In this document: in pieces, positions 1 through 4,997 of the stretch | Layout: every line of letters starts with the position of its first letter | How positions within the stretch are numbered: the first letter of the stretch is position 1 | Origin: Thomasclavelia spiroformis | GTDB lineage: Bacteria > Bacillota_I > Bacilli_A > Erysipelotrichales > Coprobacillaceae | NCBI GenBank assembly: GCA_018369555.1 | Contig: JAGZCC010000087.1 | Coordinates: 1-7,133, forward strand | Length of the DNA stretch: 7,133 nt | Direction of reading: 5' to 3' | Notes under the pieces: model-generated | The model's input: the letters and a program-made list of their open reading frames with translations, nothing else | The model's database searches: none | What the model was told of the DNA's origin: nothing | Translations under genes and position numbers: made by a program

Positions 1-154
1 CTAAAATACTGACAGTTTTTCACGTCTATAATATTAATTAAGTTTCTTGCTATAATTTCTCTGTCTCTCACAATAATCACCGTTTAATATTATCGCATAA
101 ATTTTATTAATATCAATAACTCTTTAATCATTAGCCATACTGTTTTTTTTGAAA

Positions 155-183
155 TTTACATTTCTATATTAATGTACTATAAT
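155..183 (+). promoter_or_regulatory. Putative sigma-A promoter of a small-RNA-like unit
   Basis: TTTACA at 155-160 and a perfect TATAAT at 178-183 are separated by exactly 17 bases, the ideal vegetative sigma-factor spacing. Transcription would start near 190. No open reading frame of useful length follows; the first ATG, near 223, gives only four codons. A strong terminator lies about 130 bases downstream. AT-rich DNA throws up chance matches, so this is a prediction only. Confidence 0.45.
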
Positions 184-194
184 AAAGATATCCA

Positions 195-274
195 ATAACA
201 ACATATTAGTGTATTGAAATTATGTCTTTAGTATAGAACTGCGAAAATAATAACAACATAAGATGTATTGTTAT
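195..274. repeat. Two imperfect direct repeats, the second a hairpin
   Basis: Copy one (195-216) and copy two (250-270) share ATAACAACATA followed after three or four bases by TGTATTG, with starts 55 bases apart. Copy two extends into a 7-bp inverted repeat (250-256 with 268-274). Copy one can form a weaker stem, CAATA with TATTG. The elements could be RNA structures, protein-binding sites or remnants of a mobile element. Confidence 0.45.
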
Positions 275-296
275 AGAATTACCGAAATTTATTGAT

Positions 297-322
297 AAAA
301 AAGAACTTATAAGTTCTTTTTT
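297..322. terminator. Bidirectional rho-independent terminator
   Basis: AAAAAAGAACT (297-307) pairs with AGTTCTTTTTT (312-322) around a TATA loop. The hairpin is symmetrical, with a run of six T on either strand. It can end the small-RNA-like unit on the + strand, and on the - strand it starts at the stop codon of the broken HTH gene. The stem is AT-rich with few GC pairs, so efficiency is uncertain. Confidence 0.7.
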
Positions 323-563
323 ATTTTTCCTCTTCATTTAGATTTTCTTTGTTAAACTTTATCAAAATTTCGTTTGTTTCTTCATCGATAAGCACTAATT
401 TTGCATTCGTCAATTCCGCAAATTCGATAATATCACTTATTTTATAAGTGTTATTTTTTCTTTTTTTATTTAAGGATTATCATGTTATTCCTAACTTACG
501 TGCATAATCTGCAAATGCAAGACCACGCAAGGACAAGATTGCTTTTAATTTTTTTGTTATCAT
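321..563 (-). pseudogene. Small helix-turn-helix (XRE-like) gene with two in-frame stops
   Basis: Read from an ATG at 561-563, preceded by AAGGGG about 11 bases upstream, the frame runs 80 codons to a TAA at 321-323. It is interrupted only by adjacent TGA and TAA codons at positions 28-29 (477-482). The first half ends ARKLGIT and the second resumes in the same frame at SLNKKRKNN, followed by YKISDIIEFAELTNAKLVLID. Small Bacillota HTH proteins commonly read LGITxQSLNNK at this point, so the stops fall in the turn before the recognition helix. I infer a Cro/C1-like DNA-binding protein that has been inactivated. The C-terminal tail is acidic and lysine-rich. Apart from the two stops the frame is intact, suggesting recent decay or a sequencing artefact. 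No in-frame ATG would allow restart. Confidence 0.65.
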
Positions 564-580
564 TATTTATTTTCCCCTTG

Positions 581-664
581 CTACATGATTTCGTTATCCA
601 TATGCATTATCCTAACATTTCCGTTTTTATCTAAGTCACAACCTATTAGTATTCCATCTGGCAT
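581..664 (-). CDS. Short unknown reading frame, 27 residues, probably a remnant
   Basis: An ATG at 662-664 opens a frame reading MPDGILIGCDLDKNGNV and ending at a TAG at 581-583, only 17 bases before the ATG of the broken HTH gene. The frame is also open upstream of the ATG, back to the stop at 716-718, with residues such as TEESYHT. It may therefore be the tail of a longer degraded gene. The DxDKNGN stretch looks like real protein rather than noise, but I do not recognise a family. There is no clear ribosome-binding site before the ATG. Its place between the polymerase remnant and the HTH gene suggests a former - strand operon. Confidence 0.25.
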   Translation of the reverse strand: MPDGILIGCDLDKNGNVRIMHMDNEIM

Positions 665-715
665 AGTATGATATGATTCTTCTGTACAGGCCTTGTACTT
701 ATGTATTTTTCTCGT

Positions 716-957
716 TTATGATAAGCATATTGCCACTTTCGCAAGATATAAGTTTGTACCTATTCCTGCTGTAGCTGTTATTCCCGTTGTTTTATAAATA
801 TCCTGAATAATCATTTTTGCAAATTCCTTTGGAAATTTATTGACAGTCTTAAGATAGCACGTTGCATCAATAAAAACCCCATCAATTGAATAAACATGGA
901 TATTTACATCTGAGGCATATTTTAAATATACTTCATAGATTTTTTACTGTAATCTAA
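716..957 (-). pseudogene. Fragment of a Y-family (DinB/UmuC-like) DNA polymerase
   Basis: The - strand frame from 943 to a TAA at 716-718 gives 75 residues with clear Y-family landmarks: KIYEVYLKYASD, then HVYSID, FIDATCYLKT, and TTGITATAGIGTNLYLAKVA. These match the palm region of the ImpB/MucB/SamB group of error-prone polymerases found on Bacillota chromosomes and mobile elements. The catalytic motif normally reads SIDE, but here it is SIDG (the Gly codon is 878-880), so a metal-binding acidic residue is lost. Upstream, a run of six A (940-945) would need a seventh to keep LDYSKK in frame with IYEVY, which points to a one-base deletion. The protein stops soon after LAKVA, so most of the palm, fingers, thumb and little-finger regions are absent. 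It is certainly non-functional. Confidence 0.75.
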
Positions 958-1004
958 TTTTGTTTTTAATAAACGCCTGACTCTTCCATATGCTTATTAA
1001 ATAA

Positions 1005-1048
1005 AAAAGTCTAATTTCAAAGTTTTAAATTTTGATAAATAGACTTTT
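1005..1048 (-). terminator. Probable terminator of the PTS-dehydrogenase operon
   Basis: On the - strand AAAAGTCTA (complement of 1040-1048) pairs with TAGACTTTT (complement of 1005-1013) across a 26-base AT-rich loop and runs into further T residues. It begins eight bases after the dehydrogenase stop codon, the expected place for the operon terminator. The long loop and few GC pairs make it weaker than a textbook example. Confidence 0.55.
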
Positions 1049-1055
1049 ATTTATT

Positions 1056-2189
1056 TTATCTTATTTTTAAATATTCATTTTGTATCTTCTTTATAATTGG
1101 ATGCATTTCATCAACACCAATCACATCGCTAATTGCCTTTTTAATTCCCTTTTCAAGAATAAGATTTTGAATCTTTTTTGCTGATATGTCTTCTTTACAA
1201 TCGTAACTCATGCCATACGCAATTGCTTTAATCAAATTTGGACATTCAATATTATTTTCCATACAAATCATCGCTATTCCTGTTAATCTATCATTTCTGG
1301 ATAGTTTTCTAATTGGATCCAATGCAACTCTTGTAATATACTCCTTTTCTTCTCCATTTGGTTTCGGTGCATCAACAAAATCATCTAATTCTTCTGCTGT
1401 AATTTCAAACGAGGATAAAATACCTTTTTTTGCTTCTAAAACACAAGCTTCCATAATTGTTTTAATGTCTTTATTTTTACTCGCTTCTTCAATAGTTTGA
1501 TATCCGTACTTATAACCAACATACGCACATGCTGCATGTGGTGAATTATAGGTAAATAATTTAATATCTTTCATCATTTCCAAATTATTATTTAATTCAA
1601 ACCATTTAAATTTAGAAATATCAAAATAGACAGGACTTTGTATTAATAACGTTTGTACTATCTTCGTAGTTAATTGAACAGCATCTTTTGCATCAGAATT
1701 AGAACTTCTTCTAATAATCATGTCCCGTAGCGCAACATTTGAACAGTACCATTTCTTTTCGATTTTTAAATCATCTAATAAGAAATTTTCTAATTTTGAT
1801 ATCATGTGATTTTTATTTGTTCCACATAAAATTGTTAATTTTTGTTCATAATTACTTTTTATTCTCTTTTGCAAAGAAAACTTCAATTTACTTAAAGCTT
1901 CTTTTATATCTTCAGGATATAATGCCAAAACGATAACATCAGCATTAAGAATAGATTCATAACTATTATTGTAATCATCAATAAGATATGCATGATAATG
2001 ATCAATAATATGTTTTTCGTTATAATTTTCATATAGGGCTTCAACTATATAACTATTCTTCTCGTTTAATGAATTAATAACGTTTTCATCTTTATCAATA
2101 AAAGTTATATTCCATTTATTTTCATAAAATATATCACCAAATGTTCCTTTTCCTTCCTTACCTGCCCCTACTATCACTACATTTTTCAT
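1056..2189 (-). CDS. Mannitol-1-phosphate 5-dehydrogenase-like oxidoreductase (MtlD family)
   Basis: This is a 377-residue polyol-specific long-chain dehydrogenase, close to the roughly 382 residues of MtlD. The N-terminus is a Rossmann fold with GAGKEGKG (8-15), and an Asp after beta-2 (FID, residue 32) favours NAD over NADP. The C-terminal domain holds the family's catalytic K-x4-N-x2-H signature in KLFTYNSPH: Lys210, Asn215 and His218. MtlD-like blocks follow, AYVGYKYGYQTIEEA (222-236) and DPIRKLSRNDRL (291-302). The family oxidises hexitol phosphates to ketose phosphates in the cytoplasm. The same fold also includes hexuronate reductases and D-arabinitol dehydrogenase, so the substrate is inferred from length, motif and PTS linkage. 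The ATG lies one base after the EIID stop, with GGGAG inside the EIID gene, implying translational coupling. It is the last gene of the operon. Confidence 0.85.
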   Translation of the reverse strand: MKNVVIVGAGKEGKGTFGDIFYENKWNITFIDKDENVINSLNEKNSYIVEALYENYNEKHIIDHYHAYLIDDYNNSYESILNADVIVLALYPEDIKEALSKLKFSLQKRIKSNYEQKLTILCGTNKNHMISKLENFLLDDLKIEKKWYCSNVALRDMIIRRSSNSDAKDAVQLTTKIVQTLLIQSPVYFDISKFKWFELNNNLEMMKDIKLFTYNSPHAACAYVGYKYGYQTIEEASKNKDIKTIMEACVLEAKKGILSSFEITAEELDDFVDAPKPNGEEKEYITRVALDPIRKLSRNDRLTGIAMICMENNIECPNLIKAIAYGMSYDCKEDISAKKIQNLILEKGIKKAISDVIGVDEMHPIIKKIQNEYLKIR

Positions 2190-2190
2190 C

Positions 2191-3024
2191 CTATAAAACT
2201 CCCAAAAATGAAGCCACTAAACAAATAACTACAATTCCAATAGCTAAAACTCCATAATTAACTTTTCCTTTTTTTAAGAAATAATAAATACCAAACACCG
2301 CACACAAAGGTAGTAAACCTGGTACAATACTATCTAAAATTTCTTGAATAGCTAGCGTTTGCCCTTTTGCTATTTCAAAAGATAATGGTGTTATTATTTC
2401 AACAAAATTACTTGTTAATGCCCCCATCATGAATAATCCCAAAATACTTGTTCCAAAAATAAGTTCCTTAATCCATCCCTGTTGTAATATAGATTTTACT
2501 GAATCCTTTCCAACAGTATAACCGAAATTCGTTAGATACCTACCAATAATAAAAGTTAAACATGTAAATGCCAAAGGAATAAATGCCCCTAATATATTAC
2601 CTGATGATGCGAAAGTAACAGCAATACCATAAATGATTGTTTTTAATGTGCCCCAATCGATTGTGTCACCAATTCCTGCTAATGGACCCATCAATCCTGT
2701 TTTTAACGATGTAATTGCCTCTCCTGGTATTTGCTTAGTTTTTGCTTTTTCTTCTTCCATAGCAATTGCAATTCCTAAAATTGGTGAGCCCCAAGTTGGT
2801 TCAGTATTAAAAAAGTTTAAATGTCTCTTAATCGCCTCTCCAAATTCTTCTTTATTTGGATATAATTTTTTTAAAACAGGAATGATACTATAACAAAACG
2901 ATAATGATTGTAGTCTTTCGTATGAATTTGACATCTCAGCTGAAAGCCAATATCTAAACCATGATTTATTAACTAATTTTTTCATATCTTTCTCAACAGT
3001 TTTGTTTTTTTCTACTTCATCCAT
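2191..3024 (-). CDS. PTS mannose-family transporter subunit EIID
   Basis: This 277-residue membrane protein, with EIIC, forms the sugar-translocating part of a mannose-type PTS permease. The family's conserved blocks are in order: SWFRYWLSAEMSNSYERLQS near residues 21-40, the NTEPTWGSPILGIAIAMEE region (73-91), and the signature KTGLMGPLAGIGDTIDWGTL (108-127). Hydrophobic stretches follow at roughly 129-165, 187-205 and 236-250, with a C-terminal membrane segment at 256-276. The length is normal for the family. A hydrophilic, charged N-terminus of about 20 residues precedes the conserved part. The start is supported by GGAGGGAG about 11 bases upstream, inside the end of EIIC, and the ATG sits one base after the EIIC stop, so the two are probably translationally coupled. 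Confidence 0.95.
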   Translation of the reverse strand: MDEVEKNKTVEKDMKKLVNKSWFRYWLSAEMSNSYERLQSLSFCYSIIPVLKKLYPNKEEFGEAIKRHLNFFNTEPTWGSPILGIAIAMEEEKAKTKQIPGEAITSLKTGLMGPLAGIGDTIDWGTLKTIIYGIAVTFASSGNILGAFIPLAFTCLTFIIGRYLTNFGYTVGKDSVKSILQQGWIKELIFGTSILGLFMMGALTSNFVEIITPLSFEIAKGQTLAIQEILDSIVPGLLPLCAVFGIYYFLKKGKVNYGVLAIGIVVICLVASFLGVL

Positions 3025-3025
3025 A

Positions 3026-3778
3026 TTAAATAGCTCCCTCCGTATTTTTTTCTCTTTTCAATAAAACAATTAACAATGCAATACAAGTTCCAAAAATAGC
3101 AGCAGCCATTACATTAATTTTTAAATATTGAACCATGAAAAATGCAATAATGAAAAATGGTAAATATTGTTTTTTTCCAATAATATAAATTGTCATTGCA
3201 AATCCCATCGCTGGTAAAACACCTCCTGCAACACTTAATCCATGCGTAATCCATTCAGGCATAGAAGCTAAAATATTTTGCACTGTATCAGCACCTGCAT
3301 ATGTAATCGCAAATACAATTGGGAATCTTAAAAAGAATCCTAAAATTATTGGATACACAATTGCACAACGTTCAATCTCTTTTATGTTTCCAACCTCTGC
3401 CATTTTATCTGCTCTATGAAGAAAAATAGCATTGATAATTCTTCTAAGTTGATCTTGTAAAACTCCAATTAATCCAAAGGGCATCGCTAAAACAACTGCT
3501 TGTCCAGGATCCATTTGACTAACTAAAGCAATTGGAATTGCTACACACCCAGCCAAACATTCATCAGCCGGTAAATTTCCTCCATTTCCTACTAATCCTA
3601 AATATACCATTTGAATACTTGCGGCAATAATCATTGCTTGTGATAAATTCCCATAAATCAATCCAAACGGTAGCGCCATTACTAATGGCTGACATAAAAT
3701 TGCATGTAATGTATATCCCACTTGTGTTCTGGCAATCCAATACCATAATCCAGCACAAATCGCTAATGATAATTCCAT
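3026..3778 (-). CDS. PTS mannose-family transporter subunit EIIC
   Basis: This 250-residue, very hydrophobic integral membrane protein belongs to the EIIC-4 (mannose/fructose/sorbose) group and forms the substrate channel together with EIID. Recognisable stretches are CQPLVMALPFGLIYGNL (29-45), AASIQMVYLGLVGNGGNLPAD (52-72) and AGCVAIPIALVSQMDPGQA (76-94). The loop QDQLRRIINAIFLHRADKMAE follows near 108-128, and further membrane segments near 138-162, 181-200, 206-217 and 222-241. Length is typical. The ATG lies 12 bases after the EIIB stop with a GGGGG ribosome-binding site in that gap. The family's usual threonine before the conserved acidic DE is alanine here (PADECLAG). This is not enough to assign a sugar, because substrate specificity in this family cannot be read reliably from sequence. 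Confidence 0.95.
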   Translation of the reverse strand: MELSLAICAGLWYWIARTQVGYTLHAILCQPLVMALPFGLIYGNLSQAMIIAASIQMVYLGLVGNGGNLPADECLAGCVAIPIALVSQMDPGQAVVLAMPFGLIGVLQDQLRRIINAIFLHRADKMAEVGNIKEIERCAIVYPIILGFFLRFPIVFAITYAGADTVQNILASMPEWITHGLSVAGGVLPAMGFAMTIYIIGKKQYLPFFIIAFFMVQYLKINVMAAAIFGTCIALLIVLLKREKNTEGAI

Positions 3779-3790
3779 TTTTTATCCCCC

Positions 3791-4267
3791 TTATTTTATC
3801 ATTTTCATTAAATCAGATTTTGTATCTTCTGGTATAACCTGCATATCAATATACACACCAGAATTGGCAATATCTCTTAATTTATTAATTTCCTCTTCAT
3901 TAAGATAAATAGCTTTGTATATTGCTTTTTTTCCTACACCGCTTGGTAATCCTCCCAGTTGAATATGTTTCATTTTAAATTGTCTTAAGTAAAGTTCATA
4001 AACTGTTTCAATATTTTTTAATAAAATTAAAAGTCTTTTATTACTATATTTATGAGTGACAGTATTTTTCATAAAATCATCAATGCTTAAAATTTCTACA
4101 ACAATTCCATTTGGAGCAGAGGCCGTGTATATTTCTGACATAAAACTATCTTTTGAGAGTTCATCATCAACAACAACAATTACATTTGCTTTGGAATAAT
4201 TTAACCATTTTGTAATAACTTGTCCATGAATAAGTCTACTATCTACCCTAATTAATCCTATTTCCAT
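3791..4267 (-). CDS. PTS mannose-family phosphotransfer subunit EIIB
   Basis: This 158-residue soluble EIIB accepts phosphate from EIIA on a histidine and passes it to the sugar bound by EIIC/EIID. The N-terminus reads IRVDSRLIHGQV, the family signature, with the phosphorylated histidine at His14 next to the conserved Arg11 and Gly15-Gln16. The VVVDDELSKD stretch (31-40) and the QLGGLPSGVGKK loop (103-114) are also typical of this fold. It lacks the cysteine phosphorylation chemistry of other PTS families. Length matches stand-alone EIIB subunits, so this operon keeps EIIA and EIIB as separate proteins rather than the EIIAB fusion of E. coli ManX. The ATG follows the EIIA stop by 18 bases, with AAGGGG upstream. 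Confidence 0.95.
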   Translation of the reverse strand: MEIGLIRVDSRLIHGQVITKWLNYSKANVIVVVDDELSKDSFMSEIYTASAPNGIVVEILSIDDFMKNTVTHKYSNKRLLILLKNIETVYELYLRQFKMKHIQLGGLPSGVGKKAIYKAIYLNEEEINKLRDIANSGVYIDMQVIPEDTKSDLMKMIK

Positions 4268-4285
4268 TTTAGTTTCCCCTTTCCA

Positions 4286-4687
4286 TCATTTTTCTAAAGC
4301 TATGTCCCTTAAATTAAATATACTATTTTTTTTAACATCAACTGCTATATTCACGAGTTCTTTAAGTGTTTTTATATTTCTATTAATTAATACTTCCAAC
4401 ATCATCGGCAAATTCAAACCTGTTACACATTCAAAATCTAAATTATTTAAATTTGCAAATGATGCGTTAGAAGGAGTCCCCCCAAACATATCGACGAGCA
4501 CTAACACACCTTCTTCATTTTCCAATTCTTTAATTTTATTTTTCACTTTACTTTTAAACATATCAAAATCATCTTCTACAAATAAGCCTAGCGACTCAAT
4601 ATTCTCTTGCTTTCCAGCAATCATTTCTGCACTTTTAATTAATTCGTTACCAAAATTTCCATGAGTTACTACTAAAATATTTATCAT
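4286..4687 (-). CDS. PTS mannose-family phosphotransfer subunit EIIA
   Basis: This 133-residue cytoplasmic EIIA is the first gene of the operon. It takes phosphate from HPr and gives it to EIIB. The first strand ends VVTHGNFG, placing the phosphorylated histidine at His9, and the second conserved block VDMFGGTPSNAS (65-76) holds the active-site aspartate Asp66. GLNLPMMLE (90-98) is a further family motif next to the active site. The length fits a single EIIA-4 domain, with no fused EIIB. The start is fixed by a near-perfect ribosome-binding site, GGAGGTGAT, at 4693-4701 on the - strand. Transcription comes from the intergenic region shared with the divergent regulator. Confidence 0.95.
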   Translation of the reverse strand: MINILVVTHGNFGNELIKSAEMIAGKQENIESLGLFVEDDFDMFKSKVKNKIKELENEEGVLVLVDMFGGTPSNASFANLNNLDFECVTGLNLPMMLEVLINRNIKTLKELVNIAVDVKKNSIFNLRDIALEK

Positions 4688-4800
4688 GCTCTATCACCTC
4701 CATCTCTATTTCAAAATAAGTAAGAATACATAATGATTATTACACTTTTTTACCCTCCCTCTATATTATTTTATTCTTATAATCCTTACTTTCCTTACAA

Positions 4801-4815
4801 TGTGATTTTATCACA
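4801..4815. promoter_or_regulatory. Palindromic candidate operator
   Basis: TGTGATTTTATCACA has perfect 6-base arms around three T residues. It lies 114 bases upstream of the EIIA start codon and overlaps a possible extended -10 on the - strand. It resembles a Crp/Fnr-type box, but with five rather than six central bases between TGTGA and TCACA. It could equally be the site of the divergent PRD regulator. The binding protein is unknown. Confidence 0.4.
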
Positions 4816-4929
4816 AATCAGTTTTTAGATATTTACATACTTTTTCCTAAAATTAATGAAACAATTTGGTTGTATTTTTTTTCAAAATTTTTATGAAAAA
4901 CAGTGCAATAAAAATCAAATTGTAAAATC

Positions 4930-4957
4930 TTTTCTCAATTAAGGTTTATGATATAAT
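4930..4957 (+). promoter_or_regulatory. Putative promoter of the regulator gene
   Basis: An extended -10, TGATATAAT (4949-4957), contains a perfect TATAAT at 4952-4957. The -35 is weak; TTTTCT at 4930-4935 is the best match at a 16-base spacing. The TG upstream of the -10 could compensate. Transcription would start near 4964, giving a leader of about 34 bases. Confidence 0.55.
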
Positions 4958-4983
4958 AAATATACTTATAATATTATTAGATT

Positions 4984-4990
4984 AGGAGGT
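4984..4990 (+). promoter_or_regulatory. Ribosome-binding site of the regulator gene
   Basis: AGGAGGT is a full Shine-Dalgarno match lying seven bases before the ATG at 4998. It settles the start of the regulator, whose first residues already belong to the HTH domain. Confidence 0.8.
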
Positions 4991-4997
4991 ATTTTTT

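Larger units (their letters stand above)
190..322 (+). ncRNA. Candidate small RNA, about 130 nt, unknown family
   Basis: The segment lies between a well-spaced promoter (155-183) and a strong terminator (297-322) and has no coding capacity on the + strand. It contains two copies of a related element, 195-216 and 250-270, each beginning ATAACAACATA and ending TGTATTG. The second copy can fold into a hairpin: ATAACAA at 250-256 pairs with TTGTTAT at 268-274, with an inner CAT/ATG pairing. The terminator would be the 3' hairpin of the transcript. I do not recognise an RNA family. It could instead be decayed intergenic DNA whose terminator really serves the broken gene on the other strand. Confidence 0.3.
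4688..4997. promoter_or_regulatory. Divergent control region between PTS operon and regulator
   Basis: This 310-base gene-free stretch must hold the start signals for both transcripts. Visible elements are a perfect palindrome at 4801-4815, a direct repeat of CCTTAC near 4784-4798, an inverted repeat TTTTTCA/TGAAAAA at 4878-4900, and a distant inverted pair ACAATTTG (4861-4868) and CAAATTGT (4916-4923). No strong promoter with a good -35 faces the PTS operon, which fits dependence on an activator. The candidate TGATAAAAT (4805-4813, - strand) is an extended -10 lying inside the palindrome. The region contains no CG dinucleotide, so it has no canonical cre site for CcpA. Confidence 0.6.

Noticed and set aside
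1..93. Short - strand frame open to the window edge, starting GTG near 93
   Set aside because: Only about 28 codons, no properly spaced ribosome-binding site and no recognisable motif. In such AT-rich DNA I cannot separate it from chance. Apart from the promoter-like unit further right, I see nothing in bases 1-154.
195..270. Possible start of a CRISPR array
   Set aside because: Only two imperfect repeats with one spacer-sized gap, no further units and no cas genes.
1210..1500. 96-codon + strand open frame
   Set aside because: It lies wholly opposite the dehydrogenase gene, has low-complexity Ser/Ile/Phe-rich composition and no ribosome-binding site. It is an antisense shadow.
4302..4664. 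120-codon + strand open frame
   Set aside because: Exactly opposite the EIIA gene, with Ser/Phe/Asn-rich residues typical of reverse-strand reading of an AT-rich gene.
4890..4912. Sigma-54 (-24/-12) promoter resembling TTGCAC-N5-TTCAT on the - strand, as in LevR-controlled mannose PTS operons
   Set aside because: The -12 element lacks the invariant GC, and the adjacent regulator is of MtlR type without a sigma-54 interaction domain.
4964..4997. RAT-type antitermination site in the regulator leader
   Set aside because: The leader is short and has no hairpin-plus-terminator overlap. The regulator has DNA-binding HTH domains, not the RNA-binding CAT domain.
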